Source: Anaerolineales bacterium (GTDB lineage Bacteria; Chloroflexota; Anaerolineae; Anaerolineales; Villigracilaceae). From it: a stretch of DNA of 41,727 nucleotides. Under the pieces are notes generated by a model. That model did not search any database. It was given only the letters and a program-made list of their open reading frames with translations, and was not told where the DNA came from. This document shows positions 32,554-40,868 of this stretch, one piece after another; positions within the stretch are counted from its first letter, which is position 1; each line of letters begins with the position of its first letter. The stretch is from NCBI GenBank assembly GCA_023382575.1, contig JAHDWC010000011.1:1-41727 (forward strand). Reading direction: 5' to 3'. Made by a program: the position numbers and the translations under genes.

Positions 32554-33610
32554 TAGGATTTCCTGCGGGCTGATCGTCGAGCGTGGGTTGGCGTTCGAGC
32601 CAAAGGAGAAACATCAAACTAAAAAAGATGGTGACGAAAAACAAGGTCAACGCGAGCCAGGGCGGCAGATAAAACGTGAGGTACGCGACGAGGCCGATGC
32701 CGAGTGCAGCCGCATGAGTGAGAAGAACAGCAATCTTCGGCTGAAATCCCAGCATCACCAAGCGATGGTATGTATGGTCGCGTCGTCCGCTACCGATGCG
32801 TTGTCCGCGGCGGAAACGAGAGAGGACTACCAGAGTTGTGTCAAAGATCGGGAGTCCCAGCAACATGATGGGAACGATCCATGAAGATTCGGGGCTCCGG
32901 TTAAGAGGATTATACAGGATGCCAAAGGAAGCGAGCAAAAAACCGATCGTCTGCGCACCAGAATCGCCGAGGAAAAAACGTGCGGCGAGTCCGTTCCAGA
33001 TATACAAGCCAAAACTGACTCCGAGTAAAGCAGCCGACCATTGCGAAAGAATCGGTTGACCAGAGAGGCTGGTAGCCACCGCAAAAAACGCCGAAGCAAT
33101 CGCACCAATCCCTGCGACGATGCCATCCATACTATCAATCATGTTCAGGGCATTTGTAATGCCGATCAACCAGAACAAGGTGATGAAAATATTCAACGCT
33201 TCAGCCACTTCGATGGGAAGGATACTCCCGGCAAAAAGGATCGTCACGAACTGAACCCGCACCCCAAAAGAAATCAGAATCATCGAAGCGATGAATTGCC
33301 CGATCAACTTCGGGATCGCCGACAATCCTTTGAGGTCATCCCAAAGCCCAAAGGCAAAGATCACGCTTGCCCCTGCCAGGACCACCCACACGTCATGGCT
33401 TACCGATGCGCGAAAAAGAAATGCCATACCTCCCAGCACGGCAACGATCAAAATTCCGCCTGCCAGTGGGGTAATACGAGCATGTTGTTTATGCGGTGCA
33501 GAACCAGGAACGTCCAAAAGGTTGAGGCGCTCCGCCAGAAAAGAGGCGGGACGTCCCAACACGATGCTAAGCAAAAAGCTGATGCCAAAAGAGAAAAATG
33601 GATTACCCAT
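32540..33610 (-). CDS. WecA/TagO/MraY-family polyprenyl-phosphate sugar-1-phosphate transferase
   Basis: A 356-residue membrane protein with about ten helices. Family motifs are in order: PHKQHARITPLAGG at about residue 40, the Mg-binding FGLWDDLKGL at about 88, NALNMIDSMDGIVAG in the middle, FLGDSGAQTIGF at about 215, and the substrate-loop Arg/His motif DHTYHRLV near 278. Such enzymes move a sugar-1-phosphate from a UDP-sugar onto undecaprenyl phosphate, starting synthesis of wall teichoic-acid-like polymers, O-antigen or S-layer glycans. MraY itself is less likely in this glycan locus. The ATG at 33610 is preceded by TAAACT about 10 nt upstream and no clear ribosome-binding site. The GT-C gene downstream overlaps by 14 nt. 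Confidence 0.9.
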   Translation of the reverse strand: MGNPFFSFGISFLLSIVLGRPASFLAERLNLLDVPGSAPHKQHARITPLAGGILIVAVLGGMAFLFRASVSHDVWVVLAGASVIFAFGLWDDLKGLSAIPKLIGQFIASMILISFGVRVQFVTILFAGSILPIEVAEALNIFITLFWLIGITNALNMIDSMDGIVAGIGAIASAFFAVATSLSGQPILSQWSAALLGVSFGLYIWNGLAARFFLGDSGAQTIGFLLASFGILYNPLNRSPESSWIVPIMLLGLPIFDTTLVVLSRFRRGQRIGSGRRDHTYHRLVMLGFQPKIAVLLTHAAALGIGLVAYLTFYLPPWLALTLFFVTIFFSLMFLLWLERQPTLDDQPAGNPNASN

Positions 33611-33677
33611 ACCGGGAGATAGTTTATCAGAGTTTGGATTTATAAATATTGGATGTGCCCCATTTCTCTAAAGAGAG

Positions 33678-34439
33678 TCAACGTATACGTCGTGCCTGTC
33701 GATATACAGATGAGTTAAAAAATCGCGTTGCACTTTGAAGATGCAGAAAAAGATATCGCAATTCTCTACGGCTTGACCGCTTCGCATCGTGCCTGACTTG
33801 AGCCTTAGCGTCTACCAGAAGTTTCATTCCTCGAAGTCGGAGGCGGGTGCAAAAATCCACGTCTTCAAAATATAGACGGAACTTTTCATCCATACCACCC
33901 AATTCACGGAATATTTTTGAAGGCATAAGCCAAAACATCCCTGCAATCCAATCCGGGCAGATCAATCCATTTTCATCTGGCGACAAAGCTTTGAAGGTAT
34001 AGCCAGGGAAACGACGGCGGATAATTTCCAATGGCGAGGGCAGCGTCCGATAGGAATCCTGCACAATCTCCTCTTCATCAATTATTTGGGGGGCAATAAG
34101 GTCATTTCGATTTGTATGAAGACTATCCAGTAGAACTCCAAAAGTTGGTTGAATGAAAAATAAATCGGGATTAAGAATCGCAAAATATTTTCCACGTGCC
34201 AGGGTAAAGGCTTGATTATGATTCCTCGCAAATCCTTCTTGCTTCTGATTCCTTAGTATTTGAAAATCTCCCCAAGCAGAAGGGTCAAAGTCGGGTAAAT
34301 TATTTTTCAGGTTATCGGTGAGAATTAATTGATAATGCCCAGTCTCCGGTTCGTGCCTTTGAATACTTGCAAGCAAATGTCCAACCTTTTCTGCATCGCC
34401 GTGACTCACAATCGAAATTGTAATAAGAGGATCTATCAT
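33678..34439 (-). CDS. Family 2 glycosyltransferase
   Basis: A 253-residue GT-A-fold enzyme. The first strand ITISIVSHGD, the second strand YQLILTDN, the GFARNHNQAF helix and the metal-site region AILNPDLFF fit family 2 rhamnosyl- or glycosyltransferases. The acceptor-side motif YFEDVDFCTRLRLRG includes the usual catalytic-base acidic pair. No membrane helix is present, so it acts at the cytoplasmic face on a nucleotide sugar and a lipid-linked glycan. Its ATG overlaps the end of the next upstream GT2 gene by four bases, so they are co-translated. Donor sugar is unknown; the heptose operon upstream makes a GDP-heptose donor possible but untested. Confidence 0.88.
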   Translation of the reverse strand: MIDPLITISIVSHGDAEKVGHLLASIQRHEPETGHYQLILTDNLKNNLPDFDPSAWGDFQILRNQKQEGFARNHNQAFTLARGKYFAILNPDLFFIQPTFGVLLDSLHTNRNDLIAPQIIDEEEIVQDSYRTLPSPLEIIRRRFPGYTFKALSPDENGLICPDWIAGMFWLMPSKIFRELGGMDEKFRLYFEDVDFCTRLRLRGMKLLVDAKAQVRHDAKRSSRRELRYLFLHLQSATRFFNSSVYRQARRIR

Positions 34440-35416
34440 CTCTTATTCCTTTGCAGAAATTCTGTCAGTGGTTCGAATATCCCGGTTGACATAACACGTA
34501 AAATCTCATTCGGTTTAACTTTCATCTTCTTCTGAATAGTTTTTCGCTTTTCAAGTATCCTTGGCAACCCACGCATAGCATCCGCGACCGCCTTCCAAAT
34601 CACTGGTCCCTGTCCACGGAAGGTAAGGTAAAACAAAAAAAACAGCACAGCCAAAATATGCAATGGGAGAAATATCCAAATATACGGTGATGGCATATTT
34701 TTGACAAATGTCCAAATCATATTCCGATACCCATGATATACCGAGAAGTCACTGCGTTTTCCCGTGCTTGCGCTGCCTACATGATGCACAATCGCCTCTG
34801 GCACATATAGACATTTCGCCCCATTCAAACGCAGACGAAATCCAAGATCAACATCTTCAAAGTAGGAAAAATAATCCTCATCAAATCCGTTCACCCTTAG
34901 AAAGTCCTCGCGGCGATACATAGCAGCGGCAGCACAAGGACTGAATATCTCTTTTTGTTCAAGTCCATATTTATCCGCTGACAGGTTATATCCATTGCGC
35001 CAAGCCAGTCCACTGATGTGATAGGCATCACCAGCACCATCCAATAAATGCGGAGCATTGTATTGGATTTGTCGCGAAGAAAATGCAGAATATTCAGGGT
35101 TCTGCTCTGCTGCACGAAGAAGGTTTGCAAGCCAGTCTGGCTCTGGGTAGGCATCCGCATTGAGAAGGACGATCCACTCGCCGCGTGCAAGGCATGCGCC
35201 GAAGTTGTTGGCGGAGGCAAAGCCAAGATTTTTATTTAAGGATTGATAGGTCCGTACTAATTTGTTTTTGACAAAATCCCCTGCTGATCCATCATTATCC
35301 ATGATGATCACTTCGAAATCCTGTACCGATTGTTCTTCCAAACAAAAAAGACAGCGCAGTAAGTACTTCGCGCTGTTATAGGCAACCAATATCACGGAAA
35401 CTTTATGGGCGTTCAA
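34436..35416 (-). CDS. Family 2 glycosyltransferase with C-terminal membrane helix
   Basis: A protein of about 326 residues from a TTG at 35416. It has VSVILVAYNSAKYL, FEVIIMDNDGS, NKNLGFASANNFG, the metal-site ILLNADAYPEPDWL and the base motif YFEDVDLGFRLRLNG. A hydrophobic helix follows at about 255-280 (IWIFLPLHILAVLFFLFYL core), placing it at the membrane. The frame extends to an ATG at 35473 inside the transaldolase gene; that start lacks a ribosome-binding site and adds 19 residues before the first strand, so the TTG is preferred, though the call is not certain. It probably acts with the downstream GT2 in extending a lipid-linked glycan. The donor is unknown. Confidence 0.85.
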   Translation of the reverse strand: MNAHKVSVILVAYNSAKYLLRCLFCLEEQSVQDFEVIIMDNDGSAGDFVKNKLVRTYQSLNKNLGFASANNFGACLARGEWIVLLNADAYPEPDWLANLLRAAEQNPEYSAFSSRQIQYNAPHLLDGAGDAYHISGLAWRNGYNLSADKYGLEQKEIFSPCAAAAMYRREDFLRVNGFDEDYFSYFEDVDLGFRLRLNGAKCLYVPEAIVHHVGSASTGKRSDFSVYHGYRNMIWTFVKNMPSPYIWIFLPLHILAVLFFLFYLTFRGQGPVIWKAVADAMRGLPRILEKRKTIQKKMKVKPNEILRVMSTGIFEPLTEFLQRNKR

Positions 35417-35441
35417 GTAACACTTTCTGGAGAATCTTATC

Positions 35442-36158
35442 TTACAAATTGAACCCGGCTTTAACTGCATCATCGCGGAACATTTTTACCGTATCGAGAG
35501 AATATTCATCCAAATTCTTGTCGACCAGAGATAATTTTTTAAGAATATCATGTGTCACAGTAATTACATGACAACCAATTTCATTTGCATGGAAAATATT
35601 CAACAGTTCACGTGGACTTGCCCAGATCAGTTCCTGTTTTTCATTCGGCGCCATGATCTCAACGGCACGCTTCATGAGAGGCATGGGATCCCGGCCAGTA
35701 TCCGCAATGCGACCGGCAAAAACAGAAATATATGAGGGGACATGATTGTCCAATGCCCTCGACATCTCGCTCACTTGATCAAGGGTCATCAAAGCTGTGA
35801 CGTTCAACTGCACACCTTTAGCAGCAAGCTTGCGAATCAATTTTGACGAGGATTCACGGCGAGTATTGGTTACGGGTATCTTGACATAAACGTTCTTACC
35901 CCATTTCGCTATTTTCAGTGCTTGACGTTCCATTTCATCGAATTCATCTGAAAATACTTCAAATGAAAAGGGACGATCCGAGATGTTTTCCAGAATTTGT
36001 CGAGCAAACCCTTCGTAGTCTTTGATACCGCTTTTATTCATCAATGTCGGATTTGTTGTAAAACCGGCGATGTATTTGTTCTTGTGGAGTTCCAGAATCC
36101 CATCCAAATCAGCGCCATCGGCGAAAATCTTTACTTTCAAACCATCCAAAGCAGTCAT
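35442..36158 (-). CDS. Transaldolase-family enzyme in the heptose operon
   Basis: A 238-residue enzyme, close in size to the short FSA/TalC branch. FADGADLDGI and GFTTNPTLMNKSG form the first strands, the Schiff-base Lys is in NVYVKIPVTN, then come VQLNVTALMTLDQV, YISVFAGRIADTGRDP and VITVTHDILKKL. The family forms sedoheptulose 7-phosphate from fructose 6-phosphate and erythrose 4-phosphate, or cleaves fructose 6-phosphate. Sedoheptulose 7-phosphate is the substrate of the GmhA-like isomerase encoded two genes upstream, so a dedicated supply role is a good inference. GAGGAA precedes the ATG by 5 nt. It lies 14 nt after the GmhB-like gene in the same operon. Confidence 0.88.
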   Translation of the reverse strand: MTALDGLKVKIFADGADLDGILELHKNKYIAGFTTNPTLMNKSGIKDYEGFARQILENISDRPFSFEVFSDEFDEMERQALKIAKWGKNVYVKIPVTNTRRESSSKLIRKLAAKGVQLNVTALMTLDQVSEMSRALDNHVPSYISVFAGRIADTGRDPMPLMKRAVEIMAPNEKQELIWASPRELLNIFHANEIGCHVITVTHDILKKLSLVDKNLDEYSLDTVKMFRDDAVKAGFNL

Positions 36159-36172
36159 ACGTTCCTCTATAT

Positions 36173-36706
36173 TTATGAATGTAGAATAATATCCGCGAGT
36201 GTAGACATGTCTTCAATGACAAATTCAGCGGGTAGCCCATTATAGATCTCATCGTAATGATAATCTACAAACACCGTCCGCAACCCGGCACCCTGACCGG
36301 CAGAAATGTCTTTCCAGCGATCGCCGACCATCCAGCTTTTGGCAAGATCGACATTATATTCTCTCGCGGCATCGAGGATCAACCCCGGTTTGGGCTTGCG
36401 ACATGAACAATTGTCTTTGTCATCATGATAGCAAGTGAAAATGGCTGTAACAGGCAATTTCACTTTGATATACGCATTAATCTCCTCCACTGCTTCGCGT
36501 GATTGGGTACCACGTGATACATCCGGCTGGTTGGTCACGCCGATAAGTACATATCCGGCGTCAGCAAGTTTCTTTAGCGAAATCATGGCGCCTGAGATGA
36601 TTTCCAACTCGTCCAGCGAAGTAGGTGGATAAGGGGCACCGTCCCGCACTACAGAATGATTGATGATTCCGTCTCGGTCCAGAAAAACAGCAGGAACACT
36701 AGGCAT
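36173..36706 (-). CDS. gmhB: HAD-family D-glycero-D-manno-heptose 1,7-bisphosphate 7-phosphatase
   Basis: A protein of 177 residues from the ATG at 36706, whose A is shared with the stop of the SIS gene. The HAD nucleophile motif is AVFLDRDGIIN, followed by GVTNQPDVSRG, the zinc-site pattern CYH-x6-CSCRKPKPG, and the last acidic motif MVGDRWKDI. The CxH...CxC loop is characteristic of GmhB and separates it from histidinol phosphatase only partly. The reaction expected here is removal of the C7 phosphate from heptose 1,7-bisphosphate. The neighbours GmhA-like, HddA-like and HddC-like make the GDP-heptose route the best reading. Confidence 0.88.
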   Translation of the reverse strand: MPSVPAVFLDRDGIINHSVVRDGAPYPPTSLDELEIISGAMISLKKLADAGYVLIGVTNQPDVSRGTQSREAVEEINAYIKVKLPVTAIFTCYHDDKDNCSCRKPKPGLILDAAREYNVDLAKSWMVGDRWKDISAGQGAGLRTVFVDYHYDEIYNGLPAEFVIEDMSTLADIILHS

Positions 36707-37302
36707 TACTTGACAGACTCCCATTTGGTCTGGGCGGCTTTTAACTTGGGGTGCGTAACCAATAGATGATGTACAACAGATTGAAACGCTTCTGTATGTG
36801 GGGTGATGTGATCCGAGTGAACGGTTGGGATGATAACACAGGCATCTGCCACCTGGGCAGTGTACCCGCCATCACGGCCAACAATGCCAACCACTTTAGC
36901 ACTGACCTCTTTGGCATATTGCAGCGCCATTACCAGGTTCGGGCTGACATTCTTTTCCAAATTACCACCGCCAACAGAGAATACCATAATAGCGTCCTTG
37001 GCATTAAGGCGGCTGCCCTCCAGCCACGCTTTGAAAACTGATGCCCAGCCTTCATCATTCGTACGGGCAGTCAATTCAGAGACATTATCAGTCGGCGCAT
37101 AGGTCTCTATCCCCACGATCTTGCGAAAATCATTAACAGCATGAGAAGCATTTGCCGCGCTGCCACCCACTCCAAGCACGAACAATCTTCCACCTTGTGA
37201 ACGCGCTTCGAGGATTACATCCGCCATTTTTTCCACAGACGCTTCATCGAGTTTGTTAAGAATCTCGATGGTTTCTGCTATAAATGTTTTTGTAAATGAC
37301 AT
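36706..37302 (-). CDS. gmhA: Sedoheptulose 7-phosphate isomerase (SIS domain)
   Basis: A 198-residue SIS-fold protein. FVLGVGGSAANASHAVNDFRK (core GGSAANASHA) and VSELTARTNDEGW match the GmhA branch found in S-layer and capsule heptose loci, and MVFSVGGGN forms the second phosphate-binding loop. HTEAFQSVVHHLL carries the Gln and His positions of the catalytic helix. The reaction is conversion of sedoheptulose 7-phosphate to D-glycero-D-manno-heptose 7-phosphate in the cytosol. A strong AAGGAG lies 6 nt before the ATG. It begins 3 nt after the HddC-like gene stop and overlaps the phosphatase gene by one base. Another sugar-phosphate isomerase function is possible but less likely. Confidence 0.9.
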   Translation of the reverse strand: MSFTKTFIAETIEILNKLDEASVEKMADVILEARSQGGRLFVLGVGGSAANASHAVNDFRKIVGIETYAPTDNVSELTARTNDEGWASVFKAWLEGSRLNAKDAIMVFSVGGGNLEKNVSPNLVMALQYAKEVSAKVVGIVGRDGGYTAQVADACVIIPTVHSDHITPHTEAFQSVVHHLLVTHPKLKAAQTKWESVK

Positions 37303-37305
37303 GGC

Positions 37306-38031
37306 TTACTCCTTTTTCAAAAATTTTTCAGGGTCCCTCGTAAGAAGATCGTCCAGCTCTTGCAAACCACCGAAGGAACCAATTTCATAAAACCGTTCCG
37401 ACACATCATATGTCAGCAGTTTTTTTTCCAAAACCAGTTTCTGGTACACCTCTACCAAGTCAACAGCCTGACCATCCTGCAATCCACCAAATACAGACGG
37501 GACGAACATCCCCAATCCATAATCTATGTATTCCATGCGCGGGTTCTTACTCTTTTTGTCGTACTGAACGATCCTGCCTTCCGCCATTTCAACATTGCTT
37601 GTATCCCATTTGCCGAGGTTTCGGTAAATGGTCATTAGAGCAGGTAAACCTCCAACCTCAAAATGCGCCTGAATGGCGGCATAGTCACAGGGGAGATAGG
37701 AATCCCCGTAGAGCACGAAAAACGATGAGGTCAGCAAGGGAAGCGCTTTGCGAATCGCGCCACCTGTACCCAGGGGAGAGCCACCGTCGAATACATAATC
37801 CACTTCCATGCCAAACCGGCGGCCATCCCCCACATGCTCGCGCAGCATATACCCGCGATACCACGCACAGATAATCACCCGCCGGATGCCATGCGAATAC
37901 AACAACCGTAATTGATGATCAATGAATGGACTTCCACCCACTTCAACCAGCGCTTTGGGAATCTTTTCTGTAATCGGGCGCAGGCGTGTTGCCAGCCCTC
38001 CTGCCAGAATAACGACAGGGAACAAGTTCAT
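37306..38031 (-). CDS. hddC: D-glycero-alpha-D-manno-heptose 1-phosphate guanylyltransferase-like
   Basis: A protein of 241 residues from the ATG at 38031, which overlaps the kinase stop as ATGA. The frame runs open another 60 codons upstream, but that extension lies in the kinase gene and does not resemble the family. It has the nucleotidyltransferase signature VILAGGLATRLRPITEKIPKAL (core LAGGLATRLRP), then FVLYGDSYLP with the metal-binding Asp, and a late MEYIDYGLGMF motif. The expected reaction is heptose 1-phosphate plus GTP to GDP-heptose plus diphosphate. Sugar and base preference are inferred from the operon; mannose-1-phosphate or other nucleotidyltransferases share the motifs. Confidence 0.85.
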   Translation of the reverse strand: MNLFPVVILAGGLATRLRPITEKIPKALVEVGGSPFIDHQLRLLYSHGIRRVIICAWYRGYMLREHVGDGRRFGMEVDYVFDGGSPLGTGGAIRKALPLLTSSFFVLYGDSYLPCDYAAIQAHFEVGGLPALMTIYRNLGKWDTSNVEMAEGRIVQYDKKSKNPRMEYIDYGLGMFVPSVFGGLQDGQAVDLVEVYQKLVLEKKLLTYDVSERFYEIGSFGGLQELDDLLTRDPEKFLKKE

Positions 38032-39008
38032 CCGATCATCACCTTGGATCCTTCGAAATCGAATCGGAAGCGGACTTCTTCCAGTCCAACTTTCGATATT
38101 GCATGGCGAAGTTGATTGCGATCTTTGGCATAGAACATGAGAAAACCGCCACCGCCCGCCCCGACTAGTTTCCCGCCCAAGGCCCCGTTCTTCATGCCAA
38201 GATCGTACCATTCATCGATCTGCGGGTTACTCATACCTTTGGATCGCTTACGTTTGTGTTCCCAATGCTCGTGCATTAACACACCAAACTCAGAAGTGTG
38301 CCCCCTTATCAAAGCCTCCTTGCTGCGCAAACCCAAATCTTTCACATAGTGAAGATTGTTCAGCATTTCTTCATCCATCTCCTTGCTGCGTCTATCTTGA
38401 TCCTTCAAAATGGCAGAAGCGCTGCGAGCAAATCCAGTAAAAAAAAGCAGGAGGTTATCTTCCAAATCAAACAGGGTATCAATACTAATAGGAAGCGGAT
38501 ATGCCTTTACCGAATCGTCCTTATTGAACTCAAAGCAAGTAATTCCACCATATGCAGCAATGTACTGATCCTGTTTGCCAATTGGCTCCTTCAAAATATC
38601 GATCTCAATTTTACAAGCCAGTCGAGCCAGTTCATCCGGCAAAATCATACGACGGCGATGAGCGTACAAAGCTTTCAACAAAGCAGTCGTGAAACTTCCG
38701 GAAGAGCCCAATCCTGTACCAGCAGGTATATCTGCAAGAGTAGTTATCTCGATTTGAGGCGTCTTGAATTCAAGTATTCGGAGCGCTTCTCGCAGAATAG
38801 GGTGTTGCACTTCGTCAACCTTTTCTGCCTTTTCAAGACTTGAATATTTCAAGAAAATTCCGGGAATAAAGGGGCGCATAGTAGTCACATAGACGTACTT
38901 ATCAATCGCCGCCGCGATCAGAAATCCCTCATAATCACGATAGTAAGAGGGAAGGTCAGTACCTCCTCCACCCAGAGTAATTCGCAACGGGCTACGACTG
39001 ATGATCAT
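38028..39008 (-). CDS. hddA: GHMP-family D-glycero-alpha-D-manno-heptose 7-phosphate kinase
   Basis: A 326-residue GHMP kinase. SRSPLRITLGGGGTDLPSYY (core LGGGGTDLP) begins the protein, the ATP-binding motif PAGTGLGSSGSF lies at about residue 96, and the closing GALGGKLVGAGGGGF motif is near 280. The GGGGTDLP start is typical of the HddA/fucokinase-like branch. The expected reaction is phosphorylation of heptose 7-phosphate at C1 to give the alpha-1,7-bisphosphate, the branch leading to GDP- rather than ADP-heptose. The ATG at 39008 lies 17 nt inside the oxidoreductase gene, and the kinase overlaps hddC by four bases. The operon context strongly supports the assignment. Confidence 0.9.
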   Translation of the reverse strand: MIISRSPLRITLGGGGTDLPSYYRDYEGFLIAAAIDKYVYVTTMRPFIPGIFLKYSSLEKAEKVDEVQHPILREALRILEFKTPQIEITTLADIPAGTGLGSSGSFTTALLKALYAHRRRMILPDELARLACKIEIDILKEPIGKQDQYIAAYGGITCFEFNKDDSVKAYPLPISIDTLFDLEDNLLLFFTGFARSASAILKDQDRRSKEMDEEMLNNLHYVKDLGLRSKEALIRGHTSEFGVLMHEHWEHKRKRSKGMSNPQIDEWYDLGMKNGALGGKLVGAGGGGFLMFYAKDRNQLRHAISKVGLEEVRFRFDFEGSKVMIG

Positions 39009-39993
39009 AACCAGAGTCCTTGTAGATTTTTTCGACTACAAGCAAGGCTTCACGAGCATCGTTCAGATTTGCTGAGGGTGTCCTTCCAAGCCGGATGTCT
39101 TCCAGAAACTCTTCAAACTCAAGTTTCCAGGAATTATCACCACGCGGATATTCCCATATCGTTGTATCGGGCGGACCCATCTCGGGCAGCATTTTATAGA
39201 AGGATAGTTTCTCCACACCATAACTGCCGCCGAGCCCCTCAATATGGAGTTTGGCATCACGACCGTATATTTCCATTGAGAAGAGGTTTTTCCACTCGGT
39301 GCAACTGACATGGAGAAATGCAGTTTGTTTTGTCTCCGTTTTCAGGATCATAAAGCCGTTATCATCCACTGGCATGTCCCAAAAATAGGTGTGGGCAAAA
39401 CCGTGTATCTCAGAAAAGTTTCCTAAAAAACAGCGAGAGAGGTCAATGAGATGAACACCTTGGTCGATCAACTCACCGCCGCCAGAAAGAACCGGGTTTG
39501 CGCGCCATTCACGGTCATAACCTTTGCGTCCGCCATGACCGTACCGTCCGCGAATGAACATCAATTCACCCAGTTCACCTGTCTCCAATAACTCATGCGC
39601 TTTTAATAAGGCGGGATGATATCGATGATTGAATCCCACCCGCACTTGAACGCCTATTTTGTCTGCGGCCGCAATCAAGACATCCAACTCCTTCACATTG
39701 CGTGCTGCAGGTTTCTCAACCAGCACATGTTTTCCCGCATTGACCGCCGCGAGGCTGGCCTCGACAAGCGCATCATTCGTAGTAGCAACCACAACAATAT
39801 CCACATCATCACGCTGAACCGCGGCACGCCAATCGGATGTTCCAACACAGTTGGGAAATCCTGCAGCCATAGCTTTTGCACGTACCTCGTTCACATCCGC
39901 ACAGACAACCAGGTTTGTCTCCGCGAGCGCCTTCGAACGTTTCTGCCCGATCAGCCCACACCCCAAAATAGCAATGCCCAAAGTTTTTGTCAT
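38992..39993 (-). CDS. Gfo/Idh/MocA-family oxidoreductase
   Basis: A 333-residue enzyme. An N-terminal Rossmann domain starts with GIAILGCGLIGQKR, has VVVATTNDAL and the catalytic HVLVEKPAARN segment, and the C-terminal alpha/beta domain has RVGFNHRYHPALL, GGELIDQGVHLIDL (core DQGVHLIDL, with the active-site His) and the late WKLEFEEFLEDI helix. The family oxidises or reduces sugars and nucleotide sugars with NAD(P). Substrate is unknown; a sugar modified by the neighbouring SDR or dehydrogenase is likely. The ATG overlaps the SDR stop as ATGA, with GGGGGGATG upstream. It lies in the middle of the glycan operon. Confidence 0.88.
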   Translation of the reverse strand: MTKTLGIAILGCGLIGQKRSKALAETNLVVCADVNEVRAKAMAAGFPNCVGTSDWRAAVQRDDVDIVVVATTNDALVEASLAAVNAGKHVLVEKPAARNVKELDVLIAAADKIGVQVRVGFNHRYHPALLKAHELLETGELGELMFIRGRYGHGGRKGYDREWRANPVLSGGGELIDQGVHLIDLSRCFLGNFSEIHGFAHTYFWDMPVDDNGFMILKTETKQTAFLHVSCTEWKNLFSMEIYGRDAKLHIEGLGGSYGVEKLSFYKMLPEMGPPDTTIWEYPRGDNSWKLEFEEFLEDIRLGRTPSANLNDAREALLVVEKIYKDSGYDHQS

Positions 39994-40868
39994 ACATCCC
40001 CCCAGTTCATGCCTCGATCCTTTGGAATAATACGGCGTAAAGTATAGATATCGGTCTTTTTCATTTCATCTACATGCTCCGAGAATGTATCCCAAGGATC
40101 CCACACCGCGCTGATGAGTTTTCCAGTCATACCATCGCTTTCGGCAGAAGCGAGGAACACACATAAATCGGCTCCGCGCTCCAATGGAACGCCACCATCA
40201 TTCTTCTGTTTCAAAGATCGCTCGTAGAATCCCCTGCCAACCTTTTCAGGTCCCGCTTCCAACACTTCATCCAACAACCGGGTATTGAGCGCACCAGGGG
40301 CAATGGAGTTCACATCAATACCATCCTCACTCACCTCACCAGCAAGCGTTTCAGCAAAACGCACAATAGCAGCTTTCGATGCTGCATAAGCGCTGATGAA
40401 GGGGAGTGGCGCGGTTGCCCCACCACCTGAAAGTTGGATGATCTTCCCGTATTTATTCATGCGGAAATGCGACAAAAACGCCCTTGCCATCAAGATCGAA
40501 CCGAACAGATTAACTTCAATCGCTTGCACCCATTCATCCCAATCGACCTCTTCGATGCGTCCCTTCGGTCCATATACTCCTGCATTGTTTACCAAAATAT
40601 GGATCTGTGAGAATGTTTCTAAAGCGCGGGATGCGACGCGGTCAACATCCTCCCGTTTTGAGACATCCGCCCGCATCACTTCGACCTTTTGACCTGGTTT
40701 GCAAAGACGTCGGAGATGCTCCTGCACTTTGAGCAGTTTCTCCTCATCCCGCGCGCATAAGAATAGATTCGCCCCAGCCGCAATATATGCTGTTGCTATG
40801 GCTTCCCCCAAGCCCTGATTTGCGCCTGTAACCACGGCGGCGCGCCCATCCAGAGACCATGGTGTCAT
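39990..40868 (-). CDS. Short-chain dehydrogenase/reductase
   Basis: A 292-residue SDR. The cofactor motif TGANQGLGEA is at about residue 14, the ILVNNAGVYG motif at about 90, and the catalytic Ser-Tyr-Lys set in QLSGGGATAPLPFISAYAASK (core SAYAASK). VNSIAPGALNTRL follows. The absence of an Asp right after strand 2 (LFLCARDEEK) is compatible with NADP use. The C-terminal extension of about 45 residues beyond the usual end (WDPWDTFSEHVDEMKK onward) is somewhat unusual. It probably oxidises or reduces a sugar intermediate in this glycan operon; the substrate is unknown. The ATG overlaps the upstream dehydrogenase stop as ATGA, so the genes are coupled. Confidence 0.87.
   Translation of the reverse strand: MTPWSLDGRAAVVTGANQGLGEAIATAYIAAGANLFLCARDEEKLLKVQEHLRRLCKPGQKVEVMRADVSKREDVDRVASRALETFSQIHILVNNAGVYGPKGRIEEVDWDEWVQAIEVNLFGSILMARAFLSHFRMNKYGKIIQLSGGGATAPLPFISAYAASKAAIVRFAETLAGEVSEDGIDVNSIAPGALNTRLLDEVLEAGPEKVGRGFYERSLKQKNDGGVPLERGADLCVFLASAESDGMTGKLISAVWDPWDTFSEHVDEMKKTDIYTLRRIIPKDRGMNWGDV

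Noticed and set aside
35442-39008. Heptose genes read as LPS inner-core (ADP-heptose) synthesis
   Set aside because: The kinase is the GHMP HddA type and the transferase is HddC-like, not the HldE type, and no lipid A or heptosyltransferase gene is present.
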